From Cryomorphaceae bacterium 1068 (GTDB lineage: Bacteria > Bacteroidota > Bacteroidia > Flavobacteriales_D > Cryomorphaceae), in the NCBI GenBank assembly GCA_027214385.1, contig JAPVXR010000005.1:124001-188000 (forward strand): DNA of 64,000 nt, written 5' to 3'. Position numbers and translations under genes: made by a program. Positions 26,949-34,968 of the stretch are shown here, one piece after another (within the stretch, counting starts at the first letter, position 1; every line of letters starts with the position of its first letter). The notes beneath the pieces were generated by a model. It had not been told where the DNA came from. It searched no databases and saw only the letters and a list, made by a program, of their open reading frames with translations.

Positions 26949-28073
26949 CTAGTCACGCAATAGTTTGGACAATCCGAAAACTTTGCCGTTTACGGCAGTC
27001 TCAATCAAGTAAAGTCCTTTTTCCAATTGACCGGTTTCAATCTCCACTGTTCCTGTTGCCAAAACACTCGTTGCGCTCACCACGCGACCTTGAAGGTCCA
27101 AAATTCTGATGCTAAGGTTTTGACCAATATAAGTGGTAGGTATTTCGATATAAACCTGATCGGTAGAAGGGTTGGGGTAAAGTTTTAACTGCTCTGGACG
27201 ATTTTGATCAAAAACGCTCAAGAACTTTCCTTCGAAAGAGTTGGCCTCGAGGATTATTCCAGAGTCTAATGCAGTATCGACGGCATCGCAAATCGCAAAT
27301 TTAATATGGTAGGTTTCGTTCTGCTCAACCTCAACAAAGGCTTCCAAATTCACTGTGAAACCATTAAACATAACATTGCTCACTACGTTTCCCGCATTCT
27401 CAATAAAGTACTGGCTGTCTTCTATCCAGTTTGGGTTGGCTTCTTCGCAAAATGTTGGATCAAAACCACTTGCGGTGCCCGAGTTCACGGTATTTATTGC
27501 AATAGGTGTATCACTTCCCGGAATAAGGGCAATGTTTATAGCTCCATTTTCGAAAGGGCCTGAAATACCCGGACCACTTATGAAAAGGCCGAAGGCATCA
27601 TTAAACTGGGAGCAAGTAAAACTCTGGTATTCAATAGATGCAAATGTAAAATTGAATGCTAACGCTTCAGCCAGATTGAGGACGTCAAATTCCAGTACCG
27701 CACAGTCGTTCACATTAAAACCTGAAATGGCGATGATGTCAGGATCATCGGGTGTATCGCCCACAAAAAAACTACCTGTTTCGTTGGTGAAGAGACTAAC
27801 CATATCTCCTGTGGTCATTGCAAATCCCGAGTCTACTGGCAATCCGTCGCTAAACCCATTTCCGAAGAGGCCGATTTGTATACTGGTCAAGGTGTCATCA
27901 GCAGGAAGTCCGTTAAAAGTCACATTTGATACCTCAACAAAAGTTCCTGTATTGAAAATTTCGTTTACCAATGTGCTTATGGGAATGGTATTGTCGGCAT
28001 TGATTTGAGCTGAAAGCCCCGTGGCAGTTAAAAATGAAAGAAATAGAATCCCGATTTGGTAAAAGTGCTTCAT
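26949..28073 (-). CDS. Choice-of-anchor L domain protein with T9SS sorting domain
   Basis: 374 residues from the ATG at 28073, which begins the signal peptide MKHFYQIGILFLSFLTATGL; the longer frame to 28100 is not convincing. Residues ~30-260 match the choice-of-anchor L family: STLVNEIFNTGTFVEVSNVT, DSGFAMTTGD, AVLEFDVLNLAEALAFNFTF, QFNDAFGLFISGPGISG, INIALIPGSDTPIAINTVN. The C-terminal ~85 residues are a type A T9SS domain (KLYPNPSTDQVYIEIPT, LEKGLYLIETAVNGK). Expected at the cell surface; the binding partner is unknown. It is divergent from the glycosyltransferase at 28170. Confidence 0.85.
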   Translation of the reverse strand: MKHFYQIGILFLSFLTATGLSAQINADNTIPISTLVNEIFNTGTFVEVSNVTFNGLPADDTLTSIQIGLFGNGFSDGLPVDSGFAMTTGDMVSLFTNETGSFFVGDTPDDPDIIAISGFNVNDCAVLEFDVLNLAEALAFNFTFASIEYQSFTCSQFNDAFGLFISGPGISGPFENGAINIALIPGSDTPIAINTVNSGTASGFDPTFCEEANPNWIEDSQYFIENAGNVVSNVMFNGFTVNLEAFVEVEQNETYHIKFAICDAVDTALDSGIILEANSFEGKFLSVFDQNRPEQLKLYPNPSTDQVYIEIPTTYIGQNLSIRILDLQGRVVSATSVLATGTVEIETGQLEKGLYLIETAVNGKVFGLSKLLRD

Positions 28074-28169
28074 GGCTAATTGGTTTTTGATTGTCAACAA
28101 GGTAAAAAGAAAAGCTTGCGTTGTAGAATGAACATGTCATTTTTGCGGTTTCCTTACCTTCGCGACCAC

Positions 28170-29123
28170 ATGAAGCTCTCACTAGTCATCACCCTAATGA
28201 ATGAGGAGGATAACATCGCTCCTCTATTGGAAAGTATCAGCGCTGCTCTCCACTCTTATTCGTACGAAGTAATTTTAGTAGACGACGGTTCCACGGATCA
28301 TACCGTTAAACGAATAAAGGAACTTGCCGACGAGCACGTGAAGTTGGTCGTTTTTCAAAAGAATTTTGGCCAAACCACGGCCATGCAGGCGGGTATCGAT
28401 CACGCTCAAGGAGAATTTATCGTAACATTAGATGGCGATCTTCAAAACGACCCTTCTGATATTCCGATGATGCTGGATCTCCTCGAAAGAGAGAATTGGG
28501 ACGTCGTTGCGGGAAACCGCAAAAACCGAAAGGATGGAATGTTTTTACGTAAAGTTCCAAGCAAAATTGCCAATTCAATGATCCGAAATTTGACAGATGT
28601 TCACATTCAGGATTATGGCTGCACCTTGCGTGTTTACCGCTCGCATATCGCAAAAGGAATGGAGCTTTATGGGGAGCTTCACCGATTTATTCCTGTGTTG
28701 GCAAAACTCCAAGGAGCCAGCATAACCCAAGTCGATGTAAAGCATCACCCTCGAATTCACGGTGAATCTAAGTACGGGCTCAGCCGCACCTTTAAAGTAT
28801 TGAGCGACTTGATTCTCATGATTTTCATGCAGAAGTATTTTCGCCGCCCGATTCACCTTTTTGGCCCCATCGGGCTTATTACCTTTGGGGTTGGTGTACT
28901 CATCAACTTGTACCTCTTGGGATTGAAAATTTTTGGATACGACATTTGGGGTAGGCCACTGCTTCTTTTAGGGGTAACCCTCGTTTTGGCGGGAATTCAA
29001 TTCTTGGTATTCGGATTGATCGCCGAGTTGATGCTGCGTATTTACTACCAGTCTCAGAACAAAAAGACCTACACCGTAAAAGAAGTTTTCATTGGCAAAG
29101 CCCAACGCGAAGTCAGCGCTTAA
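28170..29123 (+). CDS. Membrane glycosyltransferase, family 2 (polyprenyl-phosphate type)
   Basis: 317 residues from the ATG at 28170; the longer frame would overlap the divergent gene's promoter. Catalytic domain 1-220: SLVITLMNEEDNIAPLLESI, ILVDDGSTDHT, VTLDGDLQNDP (DxD), RIHGESKYGLSRTFKV. Two C-terminal membrane helices (~235-262 and ~270-298) match the dolichyl-phosphate-mannose-synthase-like/GtrB group, which transfers a sugar to a polyprenyl phosphate at the inner membrane. A TACCTTCG box (28155-28162) could be a -7 element. It overlaps the next gene, a flippase-like protein, suggesting a joint envelope-glycosylation task (inference). Confidence 0.88.
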   Translation: MKLSLVITLMNEEDNIAPLLESISAALHSYSYEVILVDDGSTDHTVKRIKELADEHVKLVVFQKNFGQTTAMQAGIDHAQGEFIVTLDGDLQNDPSDIPMMLDLLERENWDVVAGNRKNRKDGMFLRKVPSKIANSMIRNLTDVHIQDYGCTLRVYRSHIAKGMELYGELHRFIPVLAKLQGASITQVDVKHHPRIHGESKYGLSRTFKVLSDLILMIFMQKYFRRPIHLFGPIGLITFGVGVLINLYLLGLKIFGYDIWGRPLLLLGVTLVLAGIQFLVFGLIAELMLRIYYQSQNKKTYTVKEVFIGKAQREVSA

Positions 29124-29991
29124 GTTTCTTGTCAAGATAGCCCTTTCGGCTCTTGCCATCTATCTGGTTTTCTCAAAGATTGAATTGGATGAGGTTTGGA
29201 GCTTGGTAAAGGAAAGCAATCCTTTCTACTTACTGGGTGCTTTGATTTTTTTCAATCTTTCAAAATTTATCAGCGCACATCGACTCCTCATTCTTTTTCG
29301 AGCAATAGGCGTGAGTATTTCGAGCAATTACAACTTACGCCTTTACTACATCGGGATGTTCTACAATCTCTTTCTGCCGGGAGGAATTGGTGGAGACGGC
29401 TATAAGATATTTCACCTGAATAAGAAAAGTGCAATCTCAAAACGAGAATTGCTGAGTGCCGTGCTTCTCGACAGAATCAGTGGAGCAGCACTGCTGGCTT
29501 TCTTAGCCTTAGCTATTGCCTCTTTTCAAGAGAGTATACTGGAGCTCTTTCCTTCCTTTTGGACGTTTCTGGTTTACATCGGGGCCGTTCTGGCCATTCC
29601 TGCTTTGGCCGTTTTGATTCGTTTGGCTTTCGCCAAATTCAAATCTGTCACCTTTCAAGCTATTCATTGGTCGTTATGGGTGCAGTTGTCACAATTGGTA
29701 TGCGCTTGGTTTATTTTGTCCGCTTATGGAGTTCATGATCATTTCGCTATCTATTTCGTTCTTTTTCTTGTCTCCAGTATTGCCGCCATGTTGCCCATTA
29801 GCTTTGGAGGTGTGGGTTTGCGCGAGTTGGTCTTCCTTTATGCTTCGCAAGAATTGCCCATTGACGAAACGGCAGCCGTCGCTCTTGGACTAGTCTTTTT
29901 CCTGATTACCGCCCTGAGTTCTTTTATCGGCGTATTTTTGCGCTTGCCTTCCGGCGATTCCTTAAACAAGGAGGAGTCTTCGGGGTTTTAG
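29092..29991 (+). CDS. Flippase-like / lysylphosphatidylglycerol synthase membrane-domain protein
   Basis: 299 residues starting at TTG (29092), overlapping the glycosyltransferase by 32 bases; no upstream ATG fits. About eight hydrophobic segments. Family phrases of the LPG_synthase_TM/UPF0104 group: YLLGALIFFNLSKFISAHRL, YNLFLPGGIGGDGYKIFHL, LLSAVLLDRISGAALLAFLA, MLPISFGGVGLRELVFLYA. No lysyl-transferase domain is present. Proteins of this type are thought to act with family 2 glycosyltransferases in moving or modifying lipid-linked sugars; the substrate is unknown. Confidence 0.82.
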   Translation: MAKPNAKSALKFLVKIALSALAIYLVFSKIELDEVWSLVKESNPFYLLGALIFFNLSKFISAHRLLILFRAIGVSISSNYNLRLYYIGMFYNLFLPGGIGGDGYKIFHLNKKSAISKRELLSAVLLDRISGAALLAFLALAIASFQESILELFPSFWTFLVYIGAVLAIPALAVLIRLAFAKFKSVTFQAIHWSLWVQLSQLVCAWFILSAYGVHDHFAIYFVLFLVSSIAAMLPISFGGVGLRELVFLYASQELPIDETAAVALGLVFFLITALSSFIGVFLRLPSGDSLNKEESSGF

Positions 29992-30000
29992 ATTGGCGTT

Positions 30001-32115
30001 TTGAAATACTATCCCGAAAATACCTTACAGCGATTTGAGTTTCCAAAAGTCTTGGCTCAAGTTGAGAAGCGTTGCAACAGCGAAAGAGCAAAGCGCTATG
30101 TGGAGGAGTTGCGTCCTACTGACGAGGTGGATTCTATTGTTCGCTTCCTCGAAGAAACGACCGAAGCAAAGTCCATTGCCGAAAATGGATTGTATTTTCC
30201 TGAAATCGCTTTCCCTAACATCAGCCGAGAACTTGGTATGTTGGGCATTGATAATGCTGTATTGGATGGACAGCAAGTCATTAAGTTCCGAAAAGTAGCC
30301 GAGGTTGCCGCGACGGTAATTCGCTTCCTCGGAGAGAAAAAAGAACTCTACCCACGACTTAGAGGAATTGTAGAAGGTTTGTATGCAAGCAAAGACTTAA
30401 TCGCCTTAATCGACGAAATCTTAGAGCCCAATGGATTTGTAAAGACCTCTGCGAGCAAAGAGTTGGGAAAGGCGCGAAAAGCATTGGCAGAAGCTAAGCA
30501 GAAAGCAAATAAAGCCTTTGAGGCAGCTGTGCGGAAATACAAGAAGCTGGGCTGGTTGCGCGACTACGAAGAGAGCGTATACAACGATCGCCGCGTACTG
30601 GCAGTAACTGCTGAGAACAAGCGAAAGATAGAAGGAACCCTTCACGGTCATTCGGAAAGTGGAAATACAAGTTTTGTAGAACCCGGAAATCTGGTGAATC
30701 TTAACAATGACGTGGCAGAGTCAAGACAGTGGGAGCAACGAGAAGAGTACCGAATTTTACGGGAATTGACGCAGAACTTAAAATCCTATAAGGCCATATT
30801 AGAATCGTACGAAAATGCTCTGGGCTTTCTGGAATTTACCTTTGCCAAAGCGCGGTACGCCATGCACATTGATGCCGTTAAGCCCATTCTTTCGCGGGAG
30901 AAGGACCTTGAGCTGATGAAGGCTTATCACCCTGTCCTCCTTGAGCAGAATAGGAGTGAAGGGAAGTCGACGATTCCGATGAACCTATCATTGGATCACG
31001 AGAAGCGAATTTTGGTAATCAGTGGGCCCAATGCAGGAGGGAAATCAGTTTCCTTAAAGACTTTCGGCTTATTGCAAATCATGTTTCAGTGCGGGATGCT
31101 CATTCCCGCCGAAGGGCACAGCCGCATGGGTGTCTTCCGACAAATATTCGTCGACATTGGAGATGACCAAAGCATTGCTTACGAGCTGAGTACTTACAGT
31201 TCTCGATTGGTTAAGATGAAGCATTTCCTCTTTCACGCCAATAAGAATACGCTCTTCTTCATTGATGAATTTGGAACGGGTTCTGATCCGGAACTGGGTG
31301 GAGCCATTGCTGAGACCATCTTGGAAGAGTTGGGCAAATCCAAGGCATTCGGGGTTATTACGACACACTATGCCAATCTCAAAATTTTGGCAGAAAACAG
31401 TTCTATGATGCTGAATGGCTGCATGCTTTTCGATGAGGAAACACTGTTGCCTAAATACAAATTGGACATTGGTCAGGCTGGTAGTTCCTACACATTTGAA
31501 GTAGCTCAAAAAATCGGGCTCGACCCCGATGTGATTGAAGGCGCCAAGGCCAAGCTGGATGACAAGAAAGTGAATCTGGACAAATTGCTCATCACCCTCC
31601 AAACCAAGAAGAACCAGCTCAATAAGGAAACCCACATTCTGCAAACGGAGAAGTCGAGAATCAGAAAAGAAATAGAAGCTTCCAAACGGGAGGCACAGAT
31701 TTTCAGAGAGAAACAGGAGGATCTCAATTTCAGTGAAAACAAGCGATTAATCCAACAAGGAAAAAAGTATGAATCCCTTTTAAACGATTGGAACGACCGC
31801 AACAAACGAAAGGAGATCGTAAGAAGACTCACCCTGACGAGCGAAAAAGAGGCTGCCAAGAAGAAAGAGAAAGATCTGACTGAACAGATGCGCGACAAGA
31901 AAGAGCGCATCAAAAAACAGAAAGAAAATCGCAGGAAAAACAGACAAGAGAGTAAGGAGTTGGCGGCTAAGCCGATAAACATCGGTGATAAGGTACATAT
32001 GCCTGGGACCAAGGAGCCCGGGGTGGTAGAAGAGATCAATAAAAACAAGGCTACAGTGGTATTCGGGATGATTCGAACAATTGTTCCGATAAACAAGCTA
32101 AGATCGGCCGGTTAA
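30001..32115 (+). CDS. mutS2: MutS2-family ATPase lacking the Smr domain
   Basis: 704 residues from TTG (30001), nine bases after the preceding stop; MKYYPENTLQRFEFPKVLAQ aligns with family N-termini. MutS2-type clamp and lever region 1-310, then the ATPase: Walker A ISGPNAGGKSVSLKTFG (~342-358), DIGDDQSIAYELSTYSSRL, Walker B LFFIDEFGTGSDPELGGAI (~418-436), TTHYANLKILA. A long basic coiled coil spans ~505-655. The protein ends in a short KOW-like beta segment (INIGDKVHMPGTKEPGVVEE) and stops where an Smr nuclease domain (about 80 residues) normally follows. MutS2 acts in ribosome rescue and recombination control in other bacteria. Confidence 0.9.
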   Translation: MKYYPENTLQRFEFPKVLAQVEKRCNSERAKRYVEELRPTDEVDSIVRFLEETTEAKSIAENGLYFPEIAFPNISRELGMLGIDNAVLDGQQVIKFRKVAEVAATVIRFLGEKKELYPRLRGIVEGLYASKDLIALIDEILEPNGFVKTSASKELGKARKALAEAKQKANKAFEAAVRKYKKLGWLRDYEESVYNDRRVLAVTAENKRKIEGTLHGHSESGNTSFVEPGNLVNLNNDVAESRQWEQREEYRILRELTQNLKSYKAILESYENALGFLEFTFAKARYAMHIDAVKPILSREKDLELMKAYHPVLLEQNRSEGKSTIPMNLSLDHEKRILVISGPNAGGKSVSLKTFGLLQIMFQCGMLIPAEGHSRMGVFRQIFVDIGDDQSIAYELSTYSSRLVKMKHFLFHANKNTLFFIDEFGTGSDPELGGAIAETILEELGKSKAFGVITTHYANLKILAENSSMMLNGCMLFDEETLLPKYKLDIGQAGSSYTFEVAQKIGLDPDVIEGAKAKLDDKKVNLDKLLITLQTKKNQLNKETHILQTEKSRIRKEIEASKREAQIFREKQEDLNFSENKRLIQQGKKYESLLNDWNDRNKRKEIVRRLTLTSEKEAAKKKEKDLTEQMRDKKERIKKQKENRRKNRQESKELAAKPINIGDKVHMPGTKEPGVVEEINKNKATVVFGMIRTIVPINKLRSAG

Positions 32116-32156
32116 GTGCGGGAATGTTTTAATTTTGCCTTCCAAATCTGATTTCC

Positions 32157-32579
32157 ATGGAAGAAACGATCATAAGTAAAGAAACTCTCGAGAGCATTGA
32201 TGAGCTAAGAGCATTTGTTCAGAAAAACGGTATCGTGAAAAGCGACGTCGTAGATAAACTATTGGCGCTTAGACCACATTTTATTGAGCACAACCAGCCG
32301 TTGGTTACACGCGTCATCCGAATGACAGCAGAATACATTGAGCACTTTGGCTACTTTAACTTGAATCTCCTCGCTGAAGAAATAGAGGCTGAGGACGACG
32401 AAGAAGGCGAAGCAATAGAAGTGGATGAAGAAATCGATATGGATGGTGAAGACAGTTTTACGGAGTCCAAAGAAAACTTCCTTTACTTGTTAGATCTTTT
32501 TGCTCACCCTGATAATCAGGTAAACAAAGAAGAACTCACCAGAGTGAAGCACTTGTACCTCGACCGTGATCTCTTTTAA
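32157..32579 (+). CDS. Small acidic protein of unknown function
   Basis: 140 residues, ATG at 32157. Mostly helical, with a highly acidic stretch at ~77-105 (EAEDDEEGEAIEVDEEIDMD) and an N-terminal helical part (ETLESIDELRAFVQKNGIVK). No signal peptide or membrane helix. A TAATTTTG box (32130-32137) matches the Bacteroidota -7 consensus, so the gene may have its own promoter 20 bases upstream. It overlaps the following lipoprotein gene by 14 bases. I do not recognise the family. Confidence 0.7.
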   Translation: MEETIISKETLESIDELRAFVQKNGIVKSDVVDKLLALRPHFIEHNQPLVTRVIRMTAEYIEHFGYFNLNLLAEEIEAEDDEEGEAIEVDEEIDMDGEDSFTESKENFLYLLDLFAHPDNQVNKEELTRVKHLYLDRDLF

Positions 32580-33327
32580 ATCTCTTTTTTGGGCAGCTGG
32601 ATTAGCTGCCTTTTTCTTTTCCTGTTCTGAAAGCACTACGGAAGGCCGCCCGATATCAAGAGGCGAGGCTATTGTCGATAGTGCCATTGCCTGCCACGGC
32701 GGTGAACTCTATGAGAATGTCGATCTCTCATTTGGATTTCGAGGAAGAAACTATCAAGCCATTCGTCAGAACGGGAATTTCGAATACACGAACACTTATC
32801 GAGATTCATTGGGGAATCACCTGCGAAGATTGACAAACGACGGGTTCACCCAAGAGTTGAACAATGAGCGAATTCAACTTTCTGTAAAAGATAGCACAGC
32901 TCGCGCAGCATCGGTGAATTCCGTGATTTATTTTGCTCTCCTTCCGGGAATGCTCAAAACCGAGGCAGCAAAGAAAGAATTCGTCGGAAAGGAAGAAATT
33001 GAAGGAAATGAGTGCTTCAAGGTGCGCGTCACTTTTTCTCAAGAGGGCGGGGGCGAGGACTTCGACGATGTTTTCCTCTATTGGTTTTCAACTGATAATT
33101 ACGCAATGGATTACATTGCGTACAGCTACCTCGAGGATGAAGGAGGCACCAGATTCCGCAAGGCATACAATCGCCGTTCAGTCAATGGACTGGTATTTCA
33201 GGATTACCTGAATATGGCAGGTCCTACTCCTGATTCGCTCTCGTTTGTTTCCGACATGTTCAAATCGGGACAGTTGGATACGCTTTCACGGATTGAGGTG
33301 GATCGGTTGGCGGTGAGTCCTTTCTAG
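32566..33327 (+). CDS. Lipoprotein of unknown function (DUF6503-like)
   Basis: 253 residues from GTG (32566). Signal MISFKSLFWAAGLAAFFFSC with a lipobox (FFSC, Cys20). The region AIVDSAIACHGGELYENVDL followed by a long antiparallel beta domain with EGNECFKVRVTF and VFLYWFSTDNYAMDYIAYSY resembles outer-membrane lipoprotein-sorting-like domains such as DUF6503, where an 'ahGG' motif opens the mature part. The ending NRRSVNGLVFQDYLNM fits too. Family call is from memory and tentative. It is followed by a cluster of hairpin repeats. Confidence 0.7.
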   Translation: MISFKSLFWAAGLAAFFFSCSESTTEGRPISRGEAIVDSAIACHGGELYENVDLSFGFRGRNYQAIRQNGNFEYTNTYRDSLGNHLRRLTNDGFTQELNNERIQLSVKDSTARAASVNSVIYFALLPGMLKTEAAKKEFVGKEEIEGNECFKVRVTFSQEGGGEDFDDVFLYWFSTDNYAMDYIAYSYLEDEGGTRFRKAYNRRSVNGLVFQDYLNMAGPTPDSLSFVSDMFKSGQLDTLSRIEVDRLAVSPF

Positions 33328-33339
33328 AATTCCGAAGTT

Positions 33340-33816
33340 GGATTACTCTCCTTTCTGCTTAGAGATCTCTGTCGCTCCGAATTCCGAGAGGGTTAAAACC
33401 CTCGATGACAATCGAGGGTATTCTCATTTATAGAAACCATTGACTAAGAGACATTGGGATTACTCTCCCTTTGGTCGAGTGATCCCTTTCGCTCCGAATT
33501 CCGAGAAGCTCAAAACCCTCGATTGTCATCGAGGTGTTTTTCCGTTCATATCCATACGCTCGAGCAAGCTTTGGGAGTTGTGACTTCTTTAAAATCTCTT
33601 TGTTTTTCCACTGGGATTATCCTCCTTTCAGTCGGATGATCCCTTTCGCTCCGAATTCCGAGAAGCCAAAAACCCTCGATTGTCATCGAGGGTATTCTCA
33701 TTTTTAGAAACCATTGACTAAGAGACATTGGGATTACTCTCCCTTCGGTCGAGTGATCCCTTTCGCTCCGAATTCCGAGAAGCTCAAAACCCTCGATTGT
33801 CATCGAGGTGTTTTTC
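33340..33816. repeat. Cluster of four double-hairpin repeat units
   Basis: Each ~80-base unit has hairpin A, a constant CGCTCCGAATTCCGAGA segment and hairpin B. Hairpin A arms: unit 2 GGGATTACTC (33456-33465)/GAGTGATCCC (33477-33486); unit 3 GGGATTATCC (33613-33622)/GGATGATCCC (33634-33643); unit 4 GGGATTACTC (33730-33739)/GAGTGATCCC (33751-33760); unit 1 (from 33340) is degenerate. Hairpin B is CCCTCGAT-loop-ATCGAGGG: at 33398-33419, 33515-33535, 33672-33693 and 33789-33809. Units 1+2 and 3+4 are spaced 116-117 bases and joined by the same ~36-base linker, so the cluster is a duplicated dimer. Units differ in spacing and have no CRISPR-like spacers. No protein is credible here. Confidence 0.85.
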
Positions 33817-33818
33817 CT

Positions 33819-33860
33819 TATCCAATAACCCTTTCAAGCAAGCTTAAGGGCTATTGGATA
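33819..33860. repeat. Long imperfect hairpin
   Basis: TATCCAATA (33819-33827) pairs with TATTGGATA (33852-33860), continued by CCCTT (33829-33833) with AAGGG (33846-33850) across one mismatch, and an inner AAGC/GCTT. It directly follows repeat unit 4 and precedes a separate terminator. Confidence 0.7.
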
Positions 33861-33862
33861 CG

Positions 33863-33894
33863 AAAAAACCCATCACATTCGTGATGGGTTTTTT
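33863..33894. terminator. Bidirectional intrinsic terminator
   Basis: AAAAAACCCATCAC (33863-33876) pairs with GTGATGGGTTTTTT (33881-33894) around ATTC. T-runs occur on both strands, so it can end the plus-strand lipoprotein operon and the minus-strand tRNA transcript. Confidence 0.9.
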
Positions 33895-33905
33895 GCTTCT
33901 CTTAG

Positions 33906-33979
33906 TGACCGCGCAGGGATTCGAACCCCGAACCTCCGCATCCGTAGTGCGGTGCTCTATCCAGTTAAGCTACGCAGCC
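33906..33979 (-). tRNA. tRNA-Arg (anticodon ACG)
   Basis: 74 bases on the minus strand, read from GGCTGCGTAGCTTAACTGG. Acceptor GGCTGCG pairs with CGCGGTC (two wobble pairs), discriminator A. D-loop AGCTTAACTGGATAGAGC; anticodon stem CCGCA/TGCGG with loop CTACGGA, giving anticodon ACG (read as ICG for CGU/CGC/CGA after deamination). T-arm GGGGTTCGAATCCC. CCA is not encoded. Confidence 0.96.
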
Positions 33980-34026
33980 ATTATTGGGAGTGCAAAGATA
34001 ATTATTTTTCTAGTTTGAAGAAGAAT

Positions 34027-34968
34027 TTACATGTAAATAGCTCGCAAGACGAATTGATGTTGTAAGCCGATCTCAGAAACTTCTCCGAGATTTATTTGCT
34101 GAAGATTCGCTACGTACCCAAAATCGATAGTAAATTTTCGGCCTAGAGTAAGTTGCAGTCCTACTGAGCCAAATCCGCCAAGTCCTACCCCGGTAAGTAC
34201 ATTCGCTTGGTTGTAAACTGAACCATCTACATTTCTTTGAATGGAAAGATCGACAATCGGATTAAAGAATTCGACGTTGTTTGTTCCCAAATCCAAATTA
34301 ATGAAATTCGCCTCATACTTTGTGAATGTCAAAGTCCCGCCAAGATCAATGTATGGAAGAATTGATGGATTTTTCCCTTTCCTTTCTGCGGCTTCTCGTC
34401 CTAATACCTTGTGCATACCTATATTTATAATAAGGCGCTGTTCTTCACCACGGATAGCGAATGTTTCTAATATGTCATTCTGAATTCCTGTGTTATTGGT
34501 TCTTGTAATGGTAAACTCTCCGACAGTAACGGGAAAGGTTCCGCCCATTTCCATAAAAAAACCGAAATCGGAATTCAACATATATCGAAAATGTACATTG
34601 AATAAGAAGGAGGGGCGATAACGCATAATTCCAGGCATATCCGACTCGGTAAAACTCCATTCTCCGTCAGCTGCATTCATGGCATCATTTGTCCGCTGTT
34701 TGTTCTGGATAGGAGGTCCATTGATGGCGAAATTGAGCCAAGAGTTTTCAAAATTATTTAGAAATCCATCCCTTTGATAGCCATAGCCTCCATAAATTTG
34801 AGCTGTATTTTTATTGGCAAAGTAGGCCCCTATGGTTCCGCCAATATAAAACCCCTTGACACTATCAGGTGGGGTAGGTCCTTCGCCGTCGGCGTAATTG
34901 TATACTTGAGCTTTTCCCGAAAGGGTAAAGAGCAAGACGCCAATTATTAAAACGAGTCTCTTATTCAT
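34027..34968 (-). CDS. Putative outer-membrane beta-barrel protein
   Basis: 313 residues from the ATG at 34968, overlapping the upstream SGNH gene by eight bases. Signal peptide MNKRLVLIIGVLLFTLSGKA. The mature N-terminus has DGEGPTPPDSVKGFYIGGTI; alternation typical of barrel strands follows (RYMLNSDFGFFMEMGGTFPV, YIDLGGTLTF, GSVGLQLTLGRKFTIDFGYV), ending VLRAIYM. The EGPTPP stretch also appears near the mature N-terminus of the preceding lipoprotein. No named family recognised. Probably co-transcribed and located in the outer membrane. Confidence 0.65.
   Translation of the reverse strand: MNKRLVLIIGVLLFTLSGKAQVYNYADGEGPTPPDSVKGFYIGGTIGAYFANKNTAQIYGGYGYQRDGFLNNFENSWLNFAINGPPIQNKQRTNDAMNAADGEWSFTESDMPGIMRYRPSFLFNVHFRYMLNSDFGFFMEMGGTFPVTVGEFTITRTNNTGIQNDILETFAIRGEEQRLIINIGMHKVLGREAAERKGKNPSILPYIDLGGTLTFTKYEANFINLDLGTNNVEFFNPIVDLSIQRNVDGSVYNQANVLTGVGLGGFGSVGLQLTLGRKFTIDFGYVANLQQINLGEVSEIGLQHQFVLRAIYM

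Noticed and set aside
31506-32096. 196-codon frame antisense to mutS2
   Set aside because: It lies within the Lys-rich coiled-coil coding region, where antisense frames stay open by codon bias; no family recognised.
33546-33803. 85-codon minus-strand frame in the repeat cluster
   Set aside because: Its repeated peptide (MTIEGF..LLGIRSERDH) is only the translation of the hairpin repeats.
33340-33816. CRISPR array
   Set aside because: Units are ~80 bases with two hairpins each, uneven spacing and no unique spacers; no cas genes in the window.
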